From: Gnetum montanum
Taxonomy: Eukaryota > Streptophyta > Gnetopsida > Gnetales > Gnetaceae
NCBI GenBank assembly: GCA_015680685.1
Contig: MNCI01002273.1
Coordinates: 43,018 to 107,017 of the forward strand
Direction: 5' to 3'
Length of the DNA: 64,000 nt
The notes under the pieces were generated by a model that ran no database searches, was not told the origin of the DNA, and was given only the letters and a program-made list of their open reading frames with translations. Position 1 is the first letter of the stretch; each line of letters starts with the position of its first letter. A program made the translations under genes and the position numbers. Positions 34,656 to 45,335 of this stretch are shown here, in pieces.

Positions 34656-35161
34656 TCCATACGCTGTGCCTATAGTTTAACCCAGCGAACAGTCATCCCT
34701 GCATCTATCAGGGCTTTTCGTCTGCCTTGTGTTAAAGCTACAACTATGTTAGACCGGTGCATGGAAATCTCATTTTGAAATATCATTATTACATTTTCTT
34801 CCCAAATCTGTTACGGTTTACATCAATTGTTATGTGTGTGCTATTTACGCTCTCTTTACATTTACGCTCTGTTTACGTTGTTTACGCGCTATTTACGCTG
34901 TATACGCTATTTACACTCTGTGTTACGTTTGTTTACACTTCATTTTATGCCTATTACGCTGTTCACGTATAACCCAGTGTATAGCACCTCGGTATACATT
35001 AGGGGAAATCCTTGTCTGATCCGCGTGCGGACCACCCAAGGTACTCTACCTTCCTCCATTTCAGCTTGCCCTCAAGTGAAGGTAGGGTCTTCTGTGCATG
35101 TCCTGTGATCCCCCTGTCTCTGTTTCCTTCCAGCCGGAGACCAATGATTTCGGTCGGTACA
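34650..35161 (+). repeat. Inverted extra R-U5 copy at the end of element C
   Basis: Reverse complement of about 33226-33737, with roughly 10% differences, ending GGTCGGTACA at the target duplication. It lacks the TATA box, minisatellite and 185-base repeats, so it covers only LTR sequence downstream of the promoter. No PBS or internal region follows; B gag coding starts at the next base. Confidence 0.85.
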
Positions 35162-36150
35162 CCCCCGCCTACCCCAGGTCCAATGGTGGGAACTATGTTA
35201 CAAGCTACTCATCCAAAATCATACCCTAAGAGATGTGATGAGAGACTTGCTAATAAAATGATAAGGAAGCATATGGATCTAGGTCCTCCTAAGCCCATCC
35301 CTTTATCAGCCATCCCCATGGCCTCATCGTCTTAGGCTACCAACACAAATGCAAATAGCTAATAGACAAGTGTTGAGGCTAAAAACCCCACTGCACAACC
35401 AAAAGTCAAATCTCCTCCCTAGGATATTTATGTCTTAGGATGCATGGAGGAGGTAAAAGCCACCAAAATAATAGATGATGGAAAAGATTTCTTGAACACG
35501 CTAGCATAAGTTAAACAGGCTCTAAAACAAAAAAAAAACATGACTTTGAGCCTATATGACTTGATTATGACCTCTTCTATTCATCATGAGGCATTGGCAT
35601 GCATGTGGATTTCTATTCATATTAAGGAAGATATTCCAGAAAATGAAAAGACCATTCATGCCATAATGCTTCAACTTGTAACCAAAGATTCAAGGTCAAC
35701 ACCCTTGACATTTTATGATGAGGTAATCAAAGCTAACCTTGAAAAGGGTTAGGTAACCATTGCACCCATGTTTATAATAATTCATGTAGGCCAATATAAA
35801 ATTCATATGATGCATGTTAATGATAGGGTGGCAACCAATGCCATTCCATTCTCTATTGTTGACAAGCTTGGCCTAGTTGATCAAATCAAGCCAACAAAAA
35901 CAACATTCTTGAAATCCTTTAATGGAATGCACGTTGTTGTAAAAGGAACAATCACAATAGATTTTGTGGTAGGGAAGTAATTTCTCACTAATGTTGAATT
36001 CATTATAGTTGAAGAAATTTCTAAATTCAAGCTAATCCTAGGGAGGTCTTGGCTAGCCTAGCTACGGGCTATTTCTTCACCTATTTACCAAGAGATCCAT
36101 TTGCCCTATGAGGATGGTGAGGTAGTGGTCTATGATCACAATATAAATCC
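35162..36150 (+). pseudogene. gag C-terminus and protease of element B, part 2
   Basis: Resumes the B gag linker in frame (PPTPGPMVG...). Then VKQALKQKK...MTLSLYDLIMTSSIHHEALA and IHIKEDIPENEKTIHAIMLQL, followed by the protease. There HVGQYKIHMMHVNDRVATN shows the catalytic Asp-Gly changed (VNDR in place of VDDG of element C). FLKSFNGMHVVVKGT and LILGRSWLA remain recognisable. Several stops. Inactive. Confidence 0.85.
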
Positions 36151-36190
36151 CCCACCCCCTCCCCCTTTTACCATCAACAACATTGATATA

Positions 36191-36891
36191 GAATAAGAGT
36201 CAGAGGTAGAGTTCTCTGAAGATGCATTGTCTATTCAAAATGAAAGTCAATGTTGTTCAACTAATTTTAAACATTGAAGTAAGATGAGCAACTTTCCTGA
36301 GGAAGCTCTTTGGGCAGAATTTCCCTTCTCTACAATAGACAAAGGCCTAGGGGAATACTATCTTATGCCTCCCAGGCCTTACATGTCTCCTAACCTACAT
36401 TGGATCAGAAAACAACTACATGACTAAGGCATGCCCTTAGTTCACCAGCATGTTCCACTTGCCCTTTGTTCTTTGCCTGTACAGTTACAATTGCATTATT
36501 GTTTATATTTTGCATTAGTTATGTCATTTCTTTTGCAAAATGTAGAATAAGGGTCAGAGGTAGAGTTCTCTGAAGATGCATTGTCTATTCAAAATGAAAG
36601 TCATTGTAGTTCAGCTAATTTTAAACATTGAAGTAAGATGAGAAACCTCCCTGAGGAAGCTCTTTGGGTAGAATTGTCCTTCTCTACAATAGACAAAGGC
36701 CTAGGGGAATACTATCTTATGCCTCCCAGGCCTTACATGTCTCCTAACCTACATTGGATCAGAAAACAACTACATGGCTAAGACATGCCCTTAGTTCACT
36801 AGCATGTTCCACTTGCCCTTTGTTCTTTGCTTGTACAGTTACAATTGCATTATTGTTTACATTTTGCATTAGTTATGTCATTTCTTTTACA
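36191..36891. repeat. 354-bp tandem duplication after B protease
   Basis: 36191-36544 and 36545-36891 are nearly identical (GAATAAGRGTCAGAGGTAG start). Each copy contains GAAGTAAGATGAG (GTAAGA at 36279 and 36633), a fair splice-donor match, and a readable ...DKGLGEYYLMPPRPYMSP stretch that follows the protease. Confidence 0.85.
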
Positions 36892-36929
36892 AAAATAAAG
36901 TTAAAAATTATAAAAAAAGGGGCCCAAAA

Positions 36930-37010
36930 AGGCATTAAACTAGCGGTGGTTCAAAATAGCCTTAAACTAGTGATGGCCCTTCTACCATGGCCTTAAACTA
37001 GAATGGGGCC
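36930..37010 (+). repeat. Three-copy TTAAACTAG motif array and PPT-like runs
   Basis: GGCATTAAACTAGCGG, AGCCTTAAACTAGTG and GGCCTTAAACTAGAATGG lie about 30-37 bases apart. They are bracketed by the purine-rich AAAAAAAGGGGCCC (36915) and CAAAAGGGGCCTAA (37011). These resemble the real PPTs (AAAGAGGGGCC), but no LTR follows. Confidence 0.6.
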
Positions 37011-37199
37011 CAAAAGGGGCCTAATTGCATCAATCAAATCATAAGTTAAATTTACAAAAACATGATATGAAATACAACAAAATGAGAAGAAAATAATTTT
37101 TACATTTCCATTGAATTATCAATAATGTATGTAGTTCAAGTTTACATCCGAAACATCAAATCTTCAAAAATGCAAAATTTCCCAATAATAGGGCTATAT

Positions 37200-40100
37200 C
37201 TTAGGCTTTTTAGCCTACAGTATGCAGTGGGGGATAAGGTTCTTTCTATTTCTCTTTGTCCACTGCTCCACTGGGTCCTACGCCATCAACTGGACCTACA
37301 TTAAATAAAAATTAAATGATAAATTCGCTAACAAAGAAAGTGACATGCAACAAATAAAAATGATGCAAACTGGACTAACTTGAGAAGGGCCTACATCCAT
37401 TTCCAGTGGCATCTTGTCAAGGATTGCCTCCAAGCATTGGAGGATTTCATCATTAGATAATCATGTCTAGTCCTCTGTGCTAAGTCAATTATTACAATGG
37501 TTATCCCCTTTTCTATGTTGTCTATGAGGGTAGCCTTGGTGAAAACCTTATAGAAGTTACCTCTCTGAAAAGTACAGTCATCTATCTCTCCAGGAACCCA
37601 CTCACCACTACATTGCTTGTGAATAGTTCATAAGCCTATGTTGCACTAATTGCATCAAGAAATATCTCTTGACATCATCACTTCATAGACTCATCCTTTT
37701 CATTTTTATGGTACACTTCATGTTATTCTTGTAGTGGTGTTTGTGATTCTTTTAAGTTTAGCCCCACTAGTACACCTTCATGCTGTAATTCTTCTAGTCT
37801 TGATTTTTCCTTGCTAATAGGTCCATCTATAGCCATTGGTCAATTACCTTGTGGGTAGCTTCATTATTGCATTGAATAGCTAAACAATACCTATCATAAT
37901 TAATTTTATCCATGTGCCAGCTACCATTTGGCTTATCATGTGCTACCAGGAAGTCATAATGGGACTACAAGTCCTCTAGTCCTACCTCTTGGTTTGTCCT
38001 CTTTTCCTAAAGCTTTACACCAATCTCCATAGGTGCTCATTGACACACCTGCACTTCCATAATGCTCTTGTGGAGTATGTCACACATTTACTTTCCTCGT
38101 GATACATGCAATGAGGCACTTGGTCCATTTTGGGGAAACTCAAGCACAACATCAACCTGGGCTACTTCTATTTGAATCCCATTTAAGATGTAAGCTTGTC
38201 ATTCCATAATAGGAAAAATAATGTTAGTCACAAACAAGAAAATAAAATTAGTAAAAAATATAAAAGAAATAATAAAATAGACATACCAATTTCAAGGTCT
38301 GTCTATTTTATATGATCTATCATGTCATCCACCATGCCTTGCATGAAGGAAAACTTATCCAAAGCCTCCATCCACAATTGCATATGGAAGGTGGATGTAG
38401 ATGCTTGATGTTCAAAATAAACACCAATAGCTACAACATAACACACTTTGTGATTATCAGGCAGCCAACAACCAAGGGTGTAAAAGTTAAAGGGGAGATC
38501 ACTAACAACAAACAAAAAAATGATGACAATGCAAAGCTCCTACCCAATAAACCCTCAAGTGTGAGAGTAAGGGAATTGCCCATCTACACGCCATTAAAGA
38601 AATTCTCAAAATCACCCTCTTCAAACTACAACCTTTCTTCTTTGAGTTTCCTTAGTACTTTGGTAGCTTCCTATTCCTCTTCATCTACCATATGTTCCTC
38701 AGGTTAAAGGACATCATCCTTTGTGAGCTCTACTATTGTTGCAAGGGTCCTTTTGCTTGTGTCACCCAAGTTAAAATTATAACTATCAATAATGAGTATG
38801 ATATGAGATGACATGTTACAATAGTATCAAATAATACATACTTACTTGCAATTTTTGAGCACACATCACAAAGCTTAAATTATAGCTTTTTGCCTCCCCC
38901 ATCCTCCACTTCATGCATGGGCTCCTCCATAGGGTGTGGCTTCTTAATCTTTATTTTGAATGATCTCACTATCTTGGAAATGAGTCGTGTCCCTCTTGCT
39001 ACATTTCTAGTGTTGGTTGGTGGGGCCTCCTTGGCACTATCACGTGTGCAATAGCATCATCCCACATTACCCCTAGTTGTTACCGAAAATAACTTGCCAA
39101 TGGCCTTCGAGTGTTCCTGCGACCACATGGTGTGGAATAGGTGGTGGATCCATAGCTTGGAGATCTAAGTGCAATCTTACACCATCCACTGCCTATTCTC
39201 ACAAACCACCAAAAATTCTGCAAATCTTCATAGACATGTTATGAAGAATGTGAACTGCACGTGCAATCATGCTTGAAGGTTGCAACATACCCTACCAATT
39301 TTAGCACATAGGTTTCTAATAAGGTAATTGGCCTAGTTGTATCATGTCCCCTCATCTATTATGTCCCTCATCACTCAAGCTTGCTCAACCCTAAGAATCT
39401 TTCCTTGGAAAAGTAGCTTTGAAAATGCACAATCTGGAAGACTGGATAGAGGTGGTGGACCATGGGCACCTTCACTTCCTTCACTAGTATTCCTTTGTAG
39501 ACTTTGGAAGTGATCAACCACTTTTCAACATCCTCTTTGTGGTCTAGGTCTTTATCAGACTTTTTGCAACTAGTAGACCCTTAGAGGAAATGCCAAATAG
39601 GTCCACAAAGAATTCATCTATAATTTCAAAAATCACCCACACATTATGAACCCATGTGCTGAAGCAATCAACACTCTTAGTGAAGGAGTCAATTATAGAA
39701 ATCATTTCAATCATTGGGATGCTTGAACTAACAACCAAGAAAAGGTCCATGAGCCCAACCCACTGGAGATTCCTTGTTACTTTTGTTGAGACCTCATAGC
39801 ATAACCAATGTTGTGAACTCTCAACCTCATCATATTTAAAGATGAGAGTGGCCTCAATGTGACTTGTAGCAACCACTGTGACCTCTCTTAACTTAGCTAC
39901 AACTGCAATAAGCAAAGGTAAAATTAGCAACATGAGAAAAATAAAGCAAAAAGTGCATAAAAATAAGTAACAAAATGGCATGAATGATGTACAAGATGGT
40001 GGTAGTGGGCCTAAAACTTCCTCCATGCTAGGAATGTCAGTTGCCCACTTAGTGTCCAACTAGCCAAGGGCCCAACATCTCTCATAGACTTAGAATATCA

Positions 40101-41000
40101 ATGAGGAAGTTTCACTAGGTCTACCCCGATCTACCCAATCATTGCTGCATGAACATTCTCAAATGGTGAGAATTCTTGTAGGCTAGTTTGAGTCAGTTTC
40201 AATTGGCCCTCTTCATCATGGAGGCCATTTTCATCAATGGAAAACCTAGTAATGGACATAAGAGGTTAACACCTTAAGTTGTAAACTAATAGGTAGCATA
40301 AGAAATAATAGTAGGACTCACCCTCTAGCACAATACACTATCCTAGGTAGGTTCTAGAAAAGAGTGTGCAGATGTCAAGTGATGAATAAAGTGTTATTTT
40401 TATTGTAGTATTAAAATTCAAGCACTCCCCAGATCTTGGATAGAATCGTACGATTATTCTAGCCTTGGCCTAAGCTCCTAGCTCCTTCATTGTTAGCAGG
40501 CTCATTAGATATGAATCTTAGAATGCCTCAAGTCATCCCAAGAAATAGTGTTCCATTATGACACTTACTACTTTTTCCAACAAGTGTGACCAAATCATCA
40601 CACTGAAGTGGTGGAGAAAAAATTTTAGGAATTCTTGCACGCTTAACCTAAACCATACTACCTAGTGGCCCACATGTGTGTCTAGTATAGGCATGTTTGG
40701 CACATGCTCACTCATGTAGCACAAAATGCCCACCAACTCAACTATGATGAAGATGGATTTTAAAAATACCCTACGATGCCATAGTAGCAATAAAAGGAGG
40801 ATGCTAGCATTGAATAAGAAAAATGCATTAAAATTATGCTCAGTACATTTAAATTTCCACCAAGCCCCATGAGAAAGGGATGTCAGCATATCCATCTAAC
40901 ATGCCCAATCCCTAGCAGGACACAACACTAACATTTATGTTACATATTTACAAGTATTACAATTTTCAAAGTATCACAAAATTTTCTAACTATTGATTAT
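37200..41000 (-). pseudogene. Antisense exon-bearing relic, copy 3 (between B protease and RT)
   Basis: Minus-strand multi-exon relic. The best exon, 39902-39544 (REVTVVATSHIEATLIFKYDE ... VGLMDLFLV ... VWVIFEIIDEFFVDLFG), aligns with 1198-846. It is preceded by a strong splice acceptor (TTTGCTTATTGCAG, AG at 39903-39904). Further 3' on the minus strand, RFAEFLVVCENRQW near 39.2 kb matches copy 1. At 40895-40530, RVFLKSIFIIVELVGILCY and VVSVIME match copy 2. Donor-like TTGCAAGTAAGTA lies near 38850, and acceptor-like TTTAATGTAG near 37298. No family is recognised; plant mobile domain and transposase motifs were looked for and not seen. Confidence 0.5.
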
Positions 41001-41025
41001 TCTCCCCATAGAGCATAACCTTCCC

Positions 41026-41300
41026 AACTGCAAAATTTTTTCTAAGTGCTACTTAAGTTCCCCATAGAGTGTAACAACTACCAAATTTTTTCTAAGTGCT
41101 AGTTACGCTCTTTGCAGGGGGTAACAACTAAAAAAATTTTCCAAGTGCTAGTTATGCTTCCCACAAAGTGTAAAAACCACAAAAATTTCTATAAAAAATT
41201 TCAAAAATTATAGGGTACGCTCACTATGGAGCGTAACCCATTGATTGCATTACCTGTAAAGCGTAACACTAGGAAACCAAAATTTTTCTAACTTCTTGTT
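41026..41300. repeat. ~60-bp degenerate repeats with GTTACGCTC/GAGCGTAAC arms
   Basis: About four units of AATTTTTTCTAAGTGCTAG followed by TTACGCTCTTTGCAGGGGGTAAC-like text. Each unit has inward-facing arms such as GTTACGCTC and GAGCGTAAC. It occupies the same place relative to the antisense relic and the RT as the 16-19 kb palindromic array, but the sequence is different. Confidence 0.65.
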
Positions 41301-41419
41301 ATGCTATTAGGAATGCATCCTATCATGACTGCTATGACCCTCATAGTCATCCTACCTAGACTTTCATGCTCTATCTTCATCCTTGAGTTGCCTCTACTAA
41401 GTCCTTTCTCACATCATGC

Positions 41420-41665
41420 ATAGGATGCCAAAAATTTTTTGTCCCACATCATGTGCAAGACACTAAGAAAAATCCATGTCCCATGCCACATGAGGGATGC
41501 CAAGGAACCCTTGTTTTGTGCCATGCATGGTACACTAAGAAAATCCCCTATCCCATGCTACATGTGGAACACTAAGGAACCCTTGTTCCATGTCATGCAC
41601 AGGACATCAAGAAAACCCCTATCCCATGCCTCGCATGGGATGCTAAACCATCAATGTAAAAAGCT
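41420..41665. repeat. ~50-bp repeats built on TCCCATGCC...CATGGGA
   Basis: About five units of CCCATGCNNCATGNGGGA with CACTAAGRAA spacers; the last (TCCCATGCCTCGCATGGGA) is a near-perfect palindrome. A related GTCCCATGTCC block recurs at 42180-42230. Confidence 0.65.
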
Positions 41666-41739
41666 TAAAAAGCCAAAAAAATGCATCATGTGCACTTCCT
41701 TCCTTGGCCATAACTCATGGCGATCATGGTAGCAGAGGT

Positions 41740-42590
41740 GGTCTCTATTGAAGGTAGGCCATCCTCAAAACACCAAAACCTTGAGGTACACAAAAAATAA
41801 GGAAAGAAAATCACAAGGGTGGAGTGTAGTACCTTACCTGACCAATGAAATCTCCATACAATCCTCTATGTGTGCCCTAGGAAGGTGCCTCAGTGTGTGT
41901 TCTCCTTCATTCATGTTGCTGAGGTAGAGTGTTAGTGTTCACTATGACACATCATGATTTATTTTTATGCTCTTATTTTCTTCTTTCCTCTCTGTTATGC
42001 TCTATGTTCCTCTCTATTATTCTCTAGCTTCCTCTCTGTCATCGCTACGCTCTATCTCCCTTCACCTTAGCTACACTATGCTCATTCACTATTTGCTTTA
42101 ACTTTGAAAATGATAGGTTTCCTATGATAAAATCCCTATTTATACCCTTTAGGGTTGAAGGACATGTCACCCTCCTAGGGTGTCCCATGTCCTGCGTGTA
42201 ATGCAGGATTATCCCATGTCCCACCTGTAACATAGGACAAGTATAGCACCTAGAGTTAGAAAATTTTCTCAACTTTTTCAATGTCCCTATACTAAGAAAA
42301 TATTTTGCATTTTTTCTAATTGCCGAATAAACATCTAGCTTAGTCTCACATTTAAAACATTTCAAGCCTTACTTAAACACATGTTTCCCACATAAATCAT
42401 GGTCTGCTATGACCTTAAACTAGCAACTTTATGGACAATTGAGGCCCCAAAATTACTTTACCTACTTTCTTATTTGATCTGAAAACTACATAAGCAAATT
42501 TTCATAACATTATCTTCCTTATTTTATGCATTTTTCCTTAATACATGTGCCACTTGACATTTTTCTGATTATTTTACAAGATTTTTTGTA
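41740..42590. other. Spacer upstream of E RT
   Basis: No supportable gene. It contains CTCTRTT-rich sequence at 41960-42060, one TTAAACTAGC motif in full form (GGTCTGCTATGACC then TTAAACTAGC, 42401-42424), and a terminal pyrimidine-rich stretch ending GATTGTAG at 42599. That stretch is followed by AATGAATGC, a candidate splice acceptor for the RT frame. Confidence 0.5.
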
Positions 42591-42599
42591 GGATTGTAG

Positions 42600-43440
42600 A
42601 ATGAATGCATACAAGTGTCTTCATGCTCCCTTGGTCTTAACTACACCTTATGGTGAGTCCATGAGATGCGTAAATGCTGAGCTCATAGAATTTGAACTTG
42701 TGACTTATGACACAAATGTAGCATCCCTAGAGATAGCTCTAGACTAGCTAGACCATCTAGTTAGAACTCTAAACTTAGAAGCATGTGATGTAACTAAGGA
42801 TCCTCTCATAGAAGTCCTTGTAGTAACATGTAAAGGTGAGGCAAAGACATTGAAACTTAGTTCCTTGTTAGAGCCTCAAATGAAAAAAAGAATCTATAAA
42901 GTTCTCAATGATAACATCAAGGTGTTTACATGGTCCTACAAGGACATGCTAGGCTTGGACCCTCACATAATACAACAAAACATAATCCTCAATCGTCGCA
43001 TAAAACTAGTTAAATAGAAAGCTTGCAAAGCCAAGCTTGAGGTGTCATTGGCCATTCATGATGAAATCACTAAGCTTTACAAAGATGGTTACATTCAAGA
43101 AGTTAACTATGCTGGCTAGGTTTCAAACATAATAGTTGTCCCTAAAAAAAATGAAAGTATACACATTTTCATAGATTTCCAGGACTTAAACAAGGCAACC
43201 ATCAAACATGATTTTCCATTACCTAGTATTGACCAACTCATTGATACCATGACTAGTCATGCCTTGTTGGCCTTTATGGATGGGTTCTCAAGGCACAACC
43301 AAATCTAGGTCAACCTAGAGCACTAGCTCAGCATCACTTTCATGACCCCTTGGGGTACATTTTGCTATACAATGATTCCATTTGAACTAAAGAACATGGA
43401 AGCAACCTACCAATGTGCAATGACATATATCTTTAGCCAC
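42600..43440 (+). pseudogene. Truncated gypsy RT (element B/E)
   Basis: Linker (LEACDVTKDPLIEVLV), FTWSYKDMLGLDP, then RT motifs IDFQDLNKATIKHDF, FMDGFSRHNQI and MTPWGTFCYTMIPFELKN, ending MTYIFSH just before where YVDD should come. It abuts minus-strand gag of element F at 43441, so the polymerase is lost by a break, not an LTR. Several stops. It probably belongs to element B (same strand, 6 kb downstream of its protease). Confidence 0.8.
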
Positions 43441-44120
43441 TAACAAGCTTGTGTTGCTTGGGATCCCAATGAAGATCCTGCTAGTATGAAAAAGGGAGCT
43501 GGTGAGGTAGATATCACTAGGGATGGGTAAGTGGAGTGAGGTTGTGTGGTAAAGGACATTGATGAGAATAGTGAGGTAGGTTAGGCAATAAGCTTGGGTT
43601 GGTGCATAGCCATGATAGGTGTTGGACCAAAAATAATGGGATAGGTATGAGGGGATTGAGGTACCTACCCTATGGAGGATAGTAGGGGTATAAAGACAGA
43701 GGTGGTTACCTAGGGAGCTGACCATTAGAGAAGGTTTTTGATAAATGTGTTTAGCTTCTACTCTACCTTAAACTCATCTTACTTCTCTTGGTGATCCTAC
43801 GAGCTAATTTTCTCACTAAACTCATCAAAATCTATTAGTTGTATGATCATGTGTGTGTAGAAATTGGTGAGGAAAATTTTTTCATATGCCAATGGGATGT
43901 ACTCTTTCCCATGTCAATGTATTTTTTCAAATTGACACTTAGTGTCAAATTCAGATTGTGGTATTAGGAGACCAGTTTGTATCTTAGCATAGAGCATGTT
44001 GTAGAACTCATTAATGATTGCAAAATTTACTTTTTCACACCTTTGTTTAAGTGACTATCTTCATTCTATGACCACTAGGTCTTTTAGGTCTTAGGCATGA
44101 AGTCCATCTTGGCTAGAGGC
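43441..44120 (-). pseudogene. gag N-terminal region of element F
   Basis: On the minus strand INEFYNMLYAKIQTGL...EFDTKCQFEKIH and EYIPLAYEKIFLTNF align with B gag (SFLYAKLLKGL...EIETKCNFEIIH, EFLPAPDAIILVTNTF). Frame slips and stops are common. It lies 1.2 kb inside the 5' LTR of F and is cut at 43441; the rest of F gag-pol is not found in the window. Confidence 0.7.
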
Positions 44121-45312
44121 CATGTATGCAAGGTGTAGTGGTAGCATAATTGATTTGCAAAAATGCATGAACTAGTACCAACAAAACCAAGCTAGGTCAC
44201 CAAAAAGTAAGCTGGGAAATTATTGAAAAATTAAAAAATAAAACCTCAACTTACTATAGTTTTTTATGTTAGGCTTTAAAAAGTCCAACAATTGTGAAAA
44301 TTTAAATATGTTGGGCTTTGAAAAGATACGCTAGTATTTTTCCAAAAAAATATGTTGGTGATAAAAAGGACAAGTTTTTTATTTCATTTTTTCAAGGGAT
44401 GTTTATGGATTTTCGCTTTATGGAAACTATGCTAGGTATTATTATGCAGCTAAGAAAAAAATGCTATTTTTTAAAAAATATATACTTGGTGTCTTGAAAA
44501 GAAATGTTAGGGTTTGTGGGGTAATAAGAAAATGTAATTTGTCCACCAAGGTTATGTTGGGTAGTTTGGAAAGGAGGGGGGAAGAGGGGAAGTGGAAGGT
44601 GGGATGTTTGATTTAATTTCTTAATTAATTAAACCAAAATTCTAGCAAGAGGAATTTCCCAAGGTGCAAGAAGTTATGACATGAAAAGTAGTTGAAACTA
44701 CAACTATAAGTATAGTGCAAGCTGTAGTGGAAATGATGTGATAGTATTTAAGATAGGTAACACCAACTATGCTAGCTTTAATAGTAAGATCTATGCTAGA
44801 AAGTGTGCAATAGACCACTATATTGCCTAGCCAACTATGCTAGGGTAGGTGATGGAAAATGGTTTTTCTTAGTAAAACCAAGCTAGAAATATTTTCCCCT
44901 AAAGGAGGTGCACTAATTTTTAAAAAATAAAATGTGAAAAGTTTTAGTTTCTCAAGGACTATAGTGGAGTCCTAGTAGTGTCTATGCTGGCTCTTCTATA
45001 GAATTTTGTAGTAGATGAATTTGGGTTTTTGTATAGCCCTATGCTAGCCCCTAGATCCCCAAATGTAGTTTCAAAAAATAAAATTTTATAGGATTTTAAT
45101 GTAAACTATGCAAGTTTCATAGAATCCAAAAATTGCTATGAAAAACTGCAAAAACCCAAATCAACCACCACAAGTACTTTGGGTATTATGTACAGGGATT
45201 GGAATACCAATGTTGATTTTGATGATAGATATTTGCAAGTTTTAGAGTTTAAAATCTGTAAAACATGATTGTAAAAAAAGATTGATTAATTTGGTCTAAG
45301 AATTTGGATAGA
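44121..45312 (-). other. 5' leader of element F
   Basis: Untranslated AT-rich stretch between PBS and gag of F. It has scattered CTATGCTAGG and TATGTTGGGC words of the kind that form the repeat blocks, but no regular array. Confidence 0.5.
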
Positions 45313-45332
45313 GGCCCTCGTTCTAGTGATAG
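45313..45332 (-). promoter_or_regulatory. Primer-binding site of element F (degraded)
   Basis: Minus strand CTATCACTAGAACGAGGGCC agrees with the intact PBS of element C at 14 of 20 bases, mostly in the CTAGAA...GGGCC part. It stands three bases from the LTR. Confidence 0.65.
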
Positions 45333-45335
45333 AAA

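Larger units (their letters stand above)
25776..35161 (-). mobile_element. Composite element C: gag-pro only, with an inverted extra end
   Basis: A single insertion in the gag of element B. It begins TGTACC at the left and ends GGTACA at the right, with 5-base target duplications. Minus-strand order: LTR (34649-33226), PBS, leader, gag, linker, protease, 3' region, LTR (down to 25776). No RT, RNase H or integrase is present, so it would depend on another element's polymerase. To the right of the 5' LTR is an additional 512-base inverted copy of the R-U5 part of the LTR (34650-35161), so both outer ends of the insertion are U5 ends. An 877-base N gap (26631-27507) lies in or next to the left LTR. 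Confidence 0.85.

Noticed and set aside
33193-35335. Many short frames with LRSLYVYALFT-type text
   Set aside because: Translation of GCGTAAAC repeat words in the LTR and its inverted copy, not protein coding.
36915-37025. GGGGCCC purine runs as a true 3' PPT with LTR following
   Set aside because: No TG start, no LTR-like end, and no match to any LTR in the window downstream; possibly a central tract or chance.
37200-41000. Antisense relic as plant mobile domain or MULE/hAT transposase
   Set aside because: I looked for the characteristic motifs of these families in readable exons and saw none; left as unknown.
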